From: Epiperipatus broadwayi
Taxonomy: Eukaryota > Onychophora > Udeonychophora > Euonychophora > Peripatidae
Assembly (NCBI GenBank): GCA_028023455.1
Contig: JAQFVV010000013.1
Span: forward strand, 8,092,411-8,156,410
Direction: 5' to 3'
Length of the DNA stretch: 64,000 bases
Shown: one piece after another, positions 44,365 to 56,329 of the stretch
Layout: each line of letters opens with the position of its first letter
How positions within the stretch are numbered: position 1 is the first letter of the stretch
Position numbers and translations under genes: made by a program
Notes under the pieces: model-generated
Databases searched by the model: none
What the model was told of the DNA's origin: nothing
Seen by the model: the letters and a program-made list of their open reading frames with translations, nothing else

Positions 44365-45077
44365 TATATTGAGAAGAATATAAATATTGGCTGGACAAAC
44401 AGTAAAAATCTTGATCTATTAATAGGTAATTATAGGTTAAGAGATGATGTACGGTACAAAAAAGGAATTGTATATAAAATTACATGTGAAATTTGTAAAA
44501 TAATTTACTTAGGGTATACTGGTAAAAAATTAGAGGTAAGAGCTAAAAGAGATGATAAATCTGCATTATACATTCATTATTTGAAATATAGACATAGAAT
44601 AGATGCTACAAAAAGTATTAAATGTTTAGATTACACCAAAGATCCAAAAAGAAGATAAATATATGAAACATACTATATTAAAAATAATTTAAATAACTGT
44701 ATGAATATTTACAAGATTTCTATAAATTTGGTTAATAATTGTTAATTAAAAATGAATGGAAAACTATATAAATTGACACATATATAATTGTAAAAAATGC
44801 ATGCAATTTATTTTATTTATTGTATTGTTATGATATAGTCAATTATTTTGTAATTACTGGATTTATATATGTGGGATTTGATTTATTTTAATGATTTATA
44901 TTGGTATTCATTTGTTTTAATTTCATTATTAAACACTATATGGTAAGTTTGTTAACGTAATAGATTATTAACATTTGAAAAGGGCATCAAATCAGGTGCT
45001 GAAAAAGGCTTTTAATGTATAAAAAAAATGTTGATATTTATATAGCTGTTGTAAATAATTTATTATTTTCTGATTAT
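44365..45077 (+). mobile_element. Penelope-like element fragment, plus copy (GIY-YIG endonuclease and tail)
   Basis: Plus strand. Reads NIGWTNSKNLDLLIGNYRLR, then KKGIVYKITCEICKIIYLGY, TGKKLEVRAK, then after a short deletion SALYIHYLKYRHRIDATKSI and KDPKRR, with a stop (TAA) directly after. GIVYKI...YLG is the endonuclease signature. The tail runs to about 45077 (TTAACATTTGAAAAGGGC, CAGGTGCTGAAAAAGG, ATATAGCTGTTGTAAA). No RT part is present in either copy. Orientation is opposite to the copy at 43284-44310, making a large inverted repeat with a spacer of about 55 bp. Confidence 0.82.
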
Positions 45078-45164
45078 TATAATAATATAAATATGTGATC
45101 ACTTTTCATTGATGGTGTTTATATTTGTATCTTTATTACACATACATTCTATAAAGTCAATAAA

Positions 45165-45310
45165 CATCACATGACACCATTTCTTATGCCTGCTTATACT
45201 TGTTATTAAAACAGGCAAATGGGGTTTTATGCACAAGTCTTCTGGCATCCATTTATTACTCTGTTTTGCACTGAGTGGCTATAAGGTATGGAGAGTTTTG
45301 CCTCTTCTAA
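45165..45310. repeat. Short member of the 8-kb inverted-repeat family
   Basis: TCACATGACACCATTTCTTATG is followed by a TTAAAACAGG phrase and, inverted, ATGCACAAGTCTTCTGGCAT and GCACTGAGTGGCTATAAGG. All of these occur in the 7917-9085 repeat. This copy is itself a small palindrome. Confidence 0.65.
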
Positions 45311-45954
45311 TAACATTCTATAAAGTATAAGAATCTCAGTGTTTGATTTATTTTATGGCAGCACAAAATGCATCTTAGGAGCGTGACATTCTTATTTGAC
45401 TGACTGCATTAAAACCACATGTGAGACTTTAATTTTGGATTTTCAAATTTCCACCTCTTCAATTACAAGGAATAAAACTAACTTATATAATGAAACACAC
45501 TTTGCTTTTAAAACCTTTAAAAATATAAAAGCAATTTAAAAGATTACTTTTTTCTCTCAAACCCTTTTGTCATTATAATGAAAAAATAGATGCGTGAATG
45601 TTTCATTCCCTAGAGATTCCTAAAAATTGCAGATCACACTACACATATTGCAGATGAAAATATATTCATATAAACATGATAGATTTATGAATTACATATA
45701 TTATTTTTATAACTCCCATTTTAATGTCAATTGAAAATTTACAGATCAGTCTAAAATTTTAACAGAAACAGAATTCCCAAAGATAATTTACTGATCATGC
45801 ATTGCACTTATATGAAAACAAGTGACAATATGTATATAATGGAAATTAAATAATATGATTTATACAATCTCATTCCTAAACATTTCAAAAGCTATTAAAT
45901 TTATAAAAAATAATTTACTATTTATGGCATGAATCTATTTTATATATACATATT
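45311..45954. other. intron, nothing recognised
   Basis: AT-rich intron without a supported feature. Confidence 0.5.
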
Positions 45955-46920
45955 AAAATTTTAATAAGATTTTCTATGTATTTTTTTTTAATTAGAGCTC
46001 AGCTGAGATATGAAAAACAAACAAACAATTAAAAACTGGATAGTAAATTGAAGTTATTTTATCTAGTAGCAGTATGTGTATTAGTCTAACAACACTATGC
46101 TAAAACTGGAACTGTTAGTGAAACTCCACTTCTAGCTATCTTTAGATTTGTAAATATAAAAGGATAGTTCAGATAATAATACATTATATGTGTGAAAGTT
46201 TTAAAATAATGTTTTTTATAATATAAGTAAATAACCCTCTCTCATGAAGGATTATATATAATAAAAAAATTTCATAAACTTTAGATATAAATATTAAGAT
46301 TTTAATAAGAATTTCCATGCATATTTTTAATTAGAGCTCGATTAAAAAGTGGATAGATAAACTGAAATTACTTCATCCAGAAACCAATAACAGTATTTGA
46401 AGTAATCTGATACTTATAAACTAAAAGTGAAGTTTCATTTTAGGTTACAGAAGTTCATTTTTAGTTCACAAGTGTCAGACTAATATAAATACTGTTGATG
46501 GATGAAGGAATTTTAATTTATTTATCCAATTTTTAATTGTTTACTTGCATGTTATAACTTGACTGAGCTCTAATTTCAAAAAATGCATGAAAAATTAAAA
46601 TTTCTATTATTATTTATAATGCTTTATGAGAGAGAATTATTTATTTGTGGAAGTATTGGAAAAATCAGATTACTTTTAAATTTTCATACATATAAAGTAT
46701 TATTGTCCGAATCAACTCCTTTAATTAAAAATCTAGATAGTCAAAAATGTATTTGCATTGGAATCCCACTTTTAGCTCATAGATGTCAGATTAACACAAA
46801 TACTATTACTGAATGATATAATTTTAGGTTACTTATTTAGTTTTTAATTGGTTGTTTAGTTGTTATATTTTGGCAGAGTTTTAAAAAAATACAAAAAAAA
46901 TCTCATTAAAATTTCAATAT
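45955..46920. repeat. Nested long inverted repeat, about 970 bp
   Basis: Four related arms: two in one orientation (about 45955-46285 and 46286-46450), two inverted (about 46470-46590 and 46590-46920). TTTTTAATTAGAGCTC occurs at about 45985 and 46325; the reverse form GAGCTCTAATTTC is at 46566, and a decayed one (GAGTTTTAAAAA) at about 46877. The outer arms pair over about 330 bp (ATAATACATTATATGTGTGAAAG with ACTTTCATACATATAAAG-type partner). The inner pair is a 300-bp palindrome. No transposase is seen; the 77-codon frame at 46583 is a by-product. Confidence 0.72.
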
Positions 46921-49282
46921 TTACACTTTTAAAATCCATAAAAATTTTCTATTATTAAACATATATGTCTGCATATAAAGTATATGCATATATATAAATT
47001 ATACATACATATGTACAGTGATAAGATTCAAACTAATTTGGTGTGATACTGACAAAAAAATATATACATATTTCATAAGATATAGTATGAAACTTTTTTT
47101 TATTAATATTTTAATTTTTTATTTGTAACAATTTACCCTTTATGGCTACATGAAATAATAAAATAATTCATGAATCTGCAAAATGAATAAAAAATAATAT
47201 TTTAGCATACAAAAAAATTGAAATTATTACTTTCCATTAAATAGTTACAAGTAAAAATGAAAAAGGCATGATAAAGTTCAATAACTCAGAAAACAAACAA
47301 TTACTATTTTATAATTAAATTTTATGCAAATTTCACTGAACCAGAAAATTTAGTATACAATATAAATAGTAAAATATATTGCCATAAAAGCCTATGGCAG
47401 ATTATTCATACAGAAGGGTGTCAAATATGTAAGTGCAAAATAGTAAGCAGGATAAGATTCAATTTGATTAGTTTAGATGTTGACAGCTGAAATGTGCCAA
47501 TCAATGTTGTCAAACTATAAATGAATTCTATCTCTATGGCTGCCAAATTGAAAATGACTCCATGCAAGTATTATGTGGGCAGCCTCATAATATAATCTTA
47601 TATAAACAAAACTTGTACTTATGCTATTGATTTATAATCAGAATATAAATTTGATTTATTTTGTGGATAATAAATGTGAATTTATTGCTAACAATAATGC
47701 ATGTATGGGAATAAAAATATATTTCATAAAAAAAGATTTGTTTGTATAATGATTACCATATAAACAAACTTATGATAATAATTTTATGAAGTGTCTAAGA
47801 AAATATAATTACTAATACTATTTTAAGAAGTGTTTCACCAAACTACAAAATTTTTATAAAGTAGTTCTATTGAATCAATAAGAACTGATTGAATTCCACC
47901 ATTTTGTAATATATAATAAACTATAATCTCCAACTACTGTTTGTTAAATATTTATTGCTCAGATACCATAAAATGAAAAAACTGTCAACCCCCCCCCCCC
48001 TGCAGTATGGATACTTTTCAGGTAACAAACCATTGTTATTTGCCTTGGAGCAAAACCAATTATTCACAAAAACATAACATTTGCTTTTCTTATATTGAGT
48101 GGCAAATTACCCAACTTCATATTAAAGTGCAAATTTTTGGTGTTGTTAGATGTGATATGTTGGACTATTTCCATCATGAATATTTAATGCATGATGATTG
48201 GAGCCTACAACTCTCTAGATTTCTTCACATATTTTCAAAGATATTTATTTATCTATTTATTATATATATAGGAAAGATTACTTGATACAAATGATTATAT
48301 AAAGTAAAAAAAGTAATTTATAAATATCAGAGTTTATTTCATGTCATAAACACTTTTGACAGAGATACATTATCTCATCATTTTATCAGTCTCTTGGAAT
48401 CAGCAGCAACATTTTTCATTTATTGTTTTAGTTGCTTGTGCATTTCTTCAACTAAGTTTTCTTGAAAGGATTTTCTCCCTCCCAGTTATAAATTATTTGA
48501 TATAATAAATATTTTTCAATATAAACAAGATTCATTTTTTATTAATATTATTAGAAAAAAATGTCCTTGACAATACACTTATTTGATACCATTTTCACCA
48601 TGGAAACCAACTACTGAGCATGCACATGAGGGTTTCTTACTCTTGTAACAATTGTTTTGACTTTGCACAAATATATATGTATACATATATAAACCTTTAT
48701 TCTTGATGCTAATTAGCCATATAAAATGTTCTTATTTTTTTATTTTTTTTGCTTTTACACAATAATCTTGAATAATTACTCCTCTATAAATATAATATTA
48801 AAAGTGTTCATCAAATTAAAAATAAATAATACAGGGATTGAATCTTAATGTAGCTGTGTTCATATTTTAATGGCTTCTCTACAACATTTATAAACTCAAC
48901 TAATAAAAAAATAAATTAATAGAAAAACTTTTAAGTTATTTTTTCACTATCAAAATTCAAAAATTCATTTTTGTCAGTTTTACACCTTCCATCATACTTA
49001 TCCAAAATACAAAATCAAAGTAATAATAAATAAAAATGTTTAAATAAATTCATTTTAGGAATTCAAAAAACAGTCCATTACAAATTGTACAAAAATATAA
49101 TTAAATAAAATTGTCTGTTACAAAAACGAATTAGCAAATGATCAAAGCCACATAAACTCATTGGTCATTGTGTCAAATATCACACATATTTGCTACAATA
49201 CTGAGAGTAACAGAGTCAATAATTCTAATGAATCAGTTCTTTTTTTTTTTTAAAGTTAATAATTAACAAGTTGCAGTATTAC
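46921..49282. other. intron, C run at 47991-48000
   Basis: AT-rich intron. A run of 10-11 C is present at about 47990-48000. A plus-strand open frame of 92 codons at 48007-48285 starts right after it; it shows no family resemblance and ends in a hydrophobic AT-rich tail, so I do not call it a gene. Poly-T runs near 48735 and 49240. Confidence 0.5.
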
Positions 49283-49611
49283 CTGATAATAGCTGATATT
49301 CCTACTTTCTTCTGTTCAACATTTGCACTTCGCATTCTGGTGGGAGATGAAAGCAATTTAATGGGCATCTGTTTTCTATATGTCACATGCTCATCTTCCT
49401 CCATTTTTTCTTTGGCCGTTACCATCATAGGCATTTCAGTCTGTTCTTCAATAAATTGCTTCATAAAGCTCTCTCGAATTTTTGGTGTACTGAACTCAGA
49501 AGGTAGTCGTGAAAGTTTAATCATTTGAGGTTGATCAGGAAATTTTTCAAAAATCCGTAACCGCAAAGGAAGTTTTTCTTTGGTCCCAGCACTTTGTTCC
49601 CTAGCTTTCAG
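49283..49611 (-). CDS. NALCN: NALCN exon: conserved II-III linker start plus variable linker
   Basis: A 329-nt exon encoding 109 codons plus two bases (phase 0 in, phase 2 out). The acceptor is TTTTTTAAG and the donor GTAATA. Residues 1 to about 55 are strongly family-like: LKAREQSAGTKEKLPLRLRI, then FEKFPDQPQMIKLSRLPSEF and KIRESFMKQFIEEQ. The rest (MPMMVTAKEKMEEDEHVTYR and following, to KKVGISAII) has the length and charge of the variable linker but little residue-level match to vertebrate NALCN as I know it. The region is cytoplasmic; in channel-complex structures this linker makes regulatory contacts, but which residues do so cannot be told from here. The overlapping plus-strand open frame in the same place is a shadow. 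Confidence 0.94.
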
Positions 49612-50929
49612 CTTAAAAAATATTTATAAAAGTATTCAATTTTCAGTAAATATATATATACAAACACAAATACACATTTCACTTAAAACCATTTTTGCCT
49701 ATTTTCTTAAATTATATAATAACACAGTAGAGAAATATTTTTTCTAACCTAGAAGTCATAAAATGAGCAAGACTTTCCTTTATATATATACACAAATTAG
49801 CATCAAACCTAAATAATTATAAAAACTAAGTGGCTTAGATTCAAAATTTTTAAAGCATTTGAATTTTCATGCCAGTGGCTTTGAATAGCAAGTGAAAATA
49901 AAAAATGGCAGCCAACTAAAAATGCAACGAAAGAAGAGAAAGAAAAATTAGAAAAGAAATTTTTAGGGAGATTTATGGATTGACAGAGAAATATAGTGTT
50001 TGGGAATCAAAAGACATCATAACATTATAGATCAATATAAAGAAGAAAATAAAAACACAGTAATGAATGAAATGTTTTAAGGAAGCATTAAGATAATAAT
50101 TTTCTGGATACAACCATCAAAAATCTGCAATACAGAACTACTTTCCAAAAGGTTTTTTTCTATCTAAATTGTTAATTGATTTTCCTTTGTTTCAAAAATA
50201 ATATAATTTTTATTACACTATTAATTCTCTAATTTAAAAAAAAAAAAAGATATATTATTAATATATTGTTTTTTGTTTGTTACACTATTATTGATGATCT
50301 CTTTATTTTTAACATTATAAGAAAATATACATATATATATAATAAAATGAAGATTTTCACAAGCAATAGATATAAAAAAATATATTATTCAAATTCATTT
50401 GTCTAAATAAAAATAATATTGCTCTGCTGTTTCAACTAGAATGCAATTACCATTAACTAAATAAAAAATGTTATTATATTAGTGTCCCAAATACAATTTT
50501 AAAATAACTTTTCTCATCCAGAAGATAGCAGATCCAATCCAATTGAATCATTGGTATAATAATATTATATAAATGAACCAAACTGATTTTTCCTTTTGTT
50601 TATATTTGAAATTCAAATTTGCACACATTTGTTCATCTGTGTAATGAAAGTTTCTTTCTTCTTTATAACCTAATGCTGCTAAGTGTACTTAATATTAGAT
50701 TACAAAGGGAAAAAATTACTTTGTTATTCAGACGAACAAATGTTCACAAATTTGAATATATCTTATATATAAATGAATGTGTGTTTTTCTAAGTTTGGTA
50801 TAAATAATGAAATATCTCAATAAGTGGATTTTTATTGTTTTTATTATATACACTGTTATAACCAAATACTATCTTTGATCTCCATGAACTGTGTAAAGTT
50901 AAACATATTTATAATCATGACATAATATT
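49612..50929. other. intron, nothing recognised
   Basis: AT-rich intron with TA microsatellites near 49650, 49780 and 50330. No gene. Confidence 0.5.
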
Positions 50930-51550
50930 ATATCATTGTCAACCATTAGCAACCTACTGCAGGATGAAGGTCTCTCCAAATTTATTTCAGTTTCTCTGAT
51001 CTTTAGCTTTTTTCCTCCAACTTCTTTATCTCATCCTTTCCCTTCACACAGGGTCTCTTTCTAGATAATTTTTATATTTTTTAAAAAATCAGTTTGGATT
51101 TTTGTTATCTTTCTATTATCATCTCATTTAGAAACAAGTCTAACTCAACTCCATTTCAGCCTCTTAATTTTTTCAATGAATTAAACAATACCTATTTGTT
51201 TTTACACTTTTGCATTTGGCTTTTGATCTCTTGTTGTTACTCTCAATATATATTCTTCTTTATTTTGCTGTGTAGTCTCAAATCTCTATATTGCTCTTCT
51301 ATAAGTGTTCAAGTCTCATATTCATAAATAAATCCTTGTACAACACATTGATTAAAAATTTTCCTTTTTGAATACACAGGTAAACTTCCATTTAATATTT
51401 ATTTTTATCAAAAGCATTCCGTCCATTAATTCTATGATCAATTTCATTCACTATGTTCCTATCTGTATCAATAATCATGTTATTCATAACTGTTACCATT
51501 CTTTAGTCCATTACTATCACTCTTTATTTCTCATTTTTTGTAAAAAAAAA
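50930..51550 (-). mobile_element. RTE-like LINE fragment (C-terminal region)
   Basis: Same family as the copies at 14690-21110. Plus-strand words match copy 1 and copy 2 (ATTGTCAACCATTAGCAACC, TTTTTTCAATGAATTAAACA, TAGTCTCAAATCTCTATATT, AAGTGTTCAAGTCTCATA). The two plus-strand open frames in it (51094 and 51368) are shadows of this decayed minus-strand coding. Confidence 0.6.
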
Positions 51551-53367
51551 AAAAACCCAAACCAACTACACTTGCCAATAATTATGTACTTTACTAGCCT
51601 CCATTTTAATTGTGAGCACTTTTTCTTCCTTCAGTTGGTATGTTCTATAAAAAAATATCACAACTCTCTGAAGAAGTCAGATGACAGTCTGGGAATATAA
51701 CATAATACCATTATTATCTAATGTCTACTAATTACTCAAGCTTACAATAGATGGCTCTGAAATTGAGTAACTAGAATAATTTACTGTTCTTAAAGTATAT
51801 GTTGAATGTAAGCATAGAAAGTATGTGATATTCTGTTAGCATATACAATTTAGTTAAAATTGAAAGATGCCAACAGTTAATATAAAATTGAGGTGACTAA
51901 ACTATAGTAATATAACTATATAAAAATGTTGATATGGATTAAAAATCTTAGAATGATTTTGAATTACAAGCTATTAATTGAATAATATAACAATTAAAGA
52001 TGGCTGCTGTGATATAAAGATACATTGAGGAAATGAACGTAGTAGTCTTCAAGTTTTCAAAAGATGACTCTGAATTACAGTAAATAGAGCATATCACTAC
52101 TTTTGCATATAAAGTCATAATTAGTAATAATAATAAACTGCAGTCAAACTATAGTAAAAAATTAATTATTCACCAGCTAATTAATAAATCAATTCAAATG
52201 AATGAGTAGTGGTGAATTCACATCAAAAGCTATAAAATCGAGTTATATGCCATTTAAAATCATATTTAATTACATTATATACAATACATTTAAAAAATTG
52301 GAAATAAATAATGGCTGTCAAACACAAAAAATTTCCAATCAGAGTAACATAATTACAGATTGAATTCAAATTAATAATGATAATTAATCTTTAAAAATAA
52401 TATATTATGATTTTCAACACATGTATTACTTTTATATATAGTGTATCTCACAAATTCTTAATTAAAATTTTTATCTATTTTTAGTTGAAATCTTCTTATA
52501 TTATTAAATATGCATGTACAAGACAAGCAAATCCTTGCTTTTTATTACAAAAATATATCACACATAATTGTTTAATTTTATTATTTTTAATTTTTTCCAG
52601 CTGATTATATTGTGTCAATGATTGCTTTGTACTTAATATAGTAATGTGTTTAACAACATTAACGTGTGTGTATATATTAAAATGAATGTTCTCATGGACA
52701 AAAGATATTTTATAAATTATGTTTTCAGGATCAATTGTGTTTAATAAAATAAAATTAAAGTAAATATATTGATGTTTCAATAACACTTACTTTTTGCACT
52801 GCCGACTTTGATAACAACCACTTCAGAAAAATACATTAATGATTATTTTTAATTATTTATTAACCGAGATTTAAAGTTTATATCTGATTAGGAATAATCT
52901 CTAGTTTAATAAAAGATTAATAATAATCAATAACGAATTTATCTGAAATGATTGGTATCAAGACTATCAGTGCGGAATATCTAACACTTGCAAATAAAAG
53001 TGTAATTACTTGGTATTGATAAATACTAAACAAATGATAAAAACATATGTAAGAGATTATGACCTGGAACAAACTGAAGAATGCTCATTCAGTACATAAT
53101 GTGCATCTTAGAGTCATTTTCAGATATCTTTATTCAAGTCTTTCAAGAATGTGTGATGGAGGGGAAGTTTTAAGTATATCTAAAAATATGTGTCTAACTA
53201 CATTTAACTTTATGAAAATATAAAAGTATATCTTTTCTATGATCATTCCACCTATTTTTTTGTTCATTATACATGTTTTGATATCTAACTAGTAATCAAA
53301 GTTCACTGCTTCTAATATTAAGACTAATATATAATTGTGCATAATAAACAAATTAGTTTTTATTTAC
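51551..53367. other. intron, nothing recognised
   Basis: AT-rich intron. A minus-strand open frame at 52496-52786 is compositionally like the intron and has no family resemblance. Confidence 0.5.
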
Positions 53368-53442
53368 CTGTTTCAATTTTTTAATATCTTCATCCAATTC
53401 TAAATTATCTAAAATAACAGCTACAAATAAACTTAGCACAAT
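53368..53442 (-). CDS. NALCN: NALCN exon: end of IIS6 and start of II-III linker
   Basis: A 75-nt exon of exactly 25 codons, phase 0 on both sides, with a TTTTTTAG acceptor and GTAAAT donor. It reads IVLSLFVAVILDNLELDEDI followed by KKLKQ. The first half is the cytoplasmic end of pore-lining helix IIS6 and the second half is the acidic then basic start of the II-III linker, one of the most conserved parts of the NALCN family. It joins directly to LFVTL of the upstream exon and to LKAREQ of the downstream exon, matching the family order with no missing residues. The upstream intron is about 8.0 kb and the downstream intron about 3.8 kb. Confidence 0.94.
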
Positions 53443-53859
53443 CTAAAAAAATGAATATATATATAAAACTGTACATATTAATGAATTAAAATAAATAATT
53501 TTATTAAAGATACTCTTAAAATAATTCTTATATGTGTACTCTTAACATAGATTCAAAAAACATGCCATTAAATTTTATCATGAAAGCAGGAATAAAAACC
53601 AATCCAAGCATTGAATCCCCTTCATTTTATGATAATCTTGTTTAATGCTTTTTGCCCATTTCAGAAATTTGAAAACTTAAAGAATAAATTTGTCATTAGT
53701 CTTTTTTCTACCTAGAATGAAATCTGGAAATGTTTTATGTCCTAACATAATGAAAATCCCAATCAAATGTATTTACTATAGTTTATAATAAACAAGTCAA
53801 GAAATATAATAACGAATCTGGTGAATAACTATAGAAATTTTCAACAATTACCTTGCTGG

Positions 53860-54410
53860 AAAGGTTATATCCTAAAAATTTAACATTATTTAGTGGAAAT
53901 TCACTACAAAGATCATTTGTCGGGCCATGCTTTTCATTAGATCATCTAAATTCTTCAGTGACAACAGCCCAATTTTCCCTTTTGCATAATCTAATATAGT
54001 CCTTTTATATTTTCCTGCCCATTCATTCATTAATCTGGTTATCATCTTTTATAAAAATAATCTTATTAATTAATTCTTATTTGTTTGATTACTTTTAATT
54101 TTTGTTCAATTACTTTAATAATCCTTTCATCTTTTTTTTTTTTTTTGCTGCTTTAACTATAGATTAAATTCAAAATATTTTTAATTCTTTTCTATTTCAG
54201 AGTTTAATTACATGCAGTTTTCAATTAATATTTTCATATTTTACAATTTACAACTATTCTATTATAAATCTAAATCAGGATACTATATTATAATGGCTAA
54301 AAAGAATATAATAAATAAAAAATGGAGATAAATATAAATTCAGATGAGAAATGTTTAACAAAATCCAAAAATCACACACACATTTAATGCAACACTACTC
54401 TAATGATGAT
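53860..54410 (-). repeat. Retroelement-like repeat, copy A (pairs with 59015-59520)
   Basis: Homologous over at least 350 bp to 59015-59520. On the minus strand both carry a related peptide: here NEWAGKYKRTILDYAKGK, there KEWARKYKKTMLDSDKEK. The pair suggests a coding element, perhaps part of a retroelement, but I cannot name it. The similarity continues beyond the coding part (plus-strand TTTTCTATTTCAGAGTTTAA and TTTTCTATTTCTGAGTTTAA). Confidence 0.6.
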
Positions 54411-56329
54411 AATATATAACCTTATAATCTAAGGTTAAGTTAAATGTAATTATTCCAAAATATTTTTTATTTGTTTTTCTAGATTCAATTTAAAATGAAT
54501 CTTAAGTTGCCAAACTTTCTAAATAGAAAGTTTATTTTTGAAAAACTTAATACTGCTAATCATCATGATTTTAAATTACTGTATTACAGTTATCTCTACA
54601 TTTCCTTTCAGTGGATTTCATGATTTCTCAGGATTTGTGGATATTAATAGCATATACTTGGAATGAGATTCGAAAAGCAAATACAAACTAAATTGATCAG
54701 TAATAAAAATAAATAAATAACAATTTATTTTCAATCACTAAATACAATACAAAATATTGAAAATAAGAAAAAAAATATATGAATATTAAAACTTAAAACT
54801 GGTAACTACAATGATAAGATTTTATCAACTGTCTTAAATTTGTAGTTTTAAATTATGGTTTTCTGCAGATATACTTTTACTATATATAGAAATAAGTTTT
54901 TAGTGATCAATCCATGGTGTTTGTCCTCTTTGGGTATTGGTGATGATAAATAATAGATTGATAGATCTTACTATAGAGTCTATTTCTTTCCTTACAAAAT
55001 GATTTTCTTCATTAAAGCCAAGTAATTTCATGTTTTATGCTACTTCAACGTTCATCTCTGGATCTCATTGCATAATTCCAGGTATTTTGACTGGTATAGT
55101 TTATGGCTATCTAGCCATACATAGTAAATTATTTTCTACTAGCTAATATTGTCATATTTGCTGTGGTGAATGGGGTATTGAAAAATATTTTAAAGCAGAC
55201 AGCAAGATATAGCTATCCAAACTATTTTATGGAAAACTCTTCTAATCATAATTTCTTTTATCTTTATGGAATTACTCTGCACTGCTTCTTAATTTAAGGC
55301 TTAGAATAAACTGCTATCATATTTGTTTTCAGATCTATTCATACTACTCATATATTTTTGTTTTTCATACCTATCATGTAATCAAGGATGTTTTCCAAAA
55401 GATATCTTCATCAGTTTTATATAAAAACATCTCACTAATTATAAGAATAAATATTCATTTCACAATTTTGTTGTGAAACAAATAATGTACATCTATTTCT
55501 ATATTATATGATTATTTTGTAAATGATTAAACTTTTTTTTTATTTATTTATGGTAGTAATAGAAAGAAAAAATAATGACTGACTTTTAAAAATTGATCTA
55601 TAACTTCTTAATTTTCGTACTCCATAATTTTCAATAATATATTTAGATTTGCTATTCAATTTATTATAAAAAAAGGGCAAATTATTGCTTTAAACCCCCA
55701 TCCAGTAGGCAAATCTGAAAAGGTCACAAAATACTATATATATTTTTTATAAACTATGGAATTCAAATTAATTTGAAAACTAATTTTCATTATTTTCTTT
55801 ACATAATATGAATTATCATTTTATTGTTTTTAATTTTACAAAATACATTTCTATAATTAAATATTTAATAGTATAATTAAAATATATAGATAGACTAATT
55901 TTTCTTGTAATTTTTTTAAACCAGTAAATGAAATGTATATTATATCTAATATGTGCACATACACATATGGCAATTTATACATTTATTACTAAATTTACAA
56001 GTTTTTTATTAAACGTTTTTTGACCAAGCAGCTTGATAATGCAACTAGTTTGAGCTACAATCGAATTTTCATTATTACAATATATACAAGTACATGGTCA
56101 AAATTGTCTCCCCCACTTCAGAAATATAAGTTTTCTGAAGTAATATAGCCACTCAAAAAAGATGGGCTTCTCTTAAATTTACTTATGTATGTAAAAATAG
56201 TTTCTGTGCTAATTTCCTCTGCAGCTCTATTATTCATTTATGTTTCTTTACTATTTCCAAGATTCAATTAATTACTCAATATTGGTTCTTCTGATGACAA
56301 TATCCCAATTGTTTGGGAATCTAACACAA
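54411..56329. other. intron, nothing recognised
   Basis: AT-rich with poly-T runs. From about 56020 to 56330 composition changes slightly and may already be part of the neighbouring retroelement, but no LTR could be defined. Confidence 0.45.

Noticed and set aside
48007-48285. 92-codon plus-strand open frame after the C run
   Set aside because: No recognisable domain, antisense to NALCN, and the frame ends in AT-rich hydrophobic sequence.
52786-52830. Small extra NALCN exon with a GTAAGT donor
   Set aside because: A GTAAGT follows GCAAAAA on the minus strand, but the flanking exons already join in phase with a family-like sequence (KKLKQ-LKAREQ), leaving no room for it.
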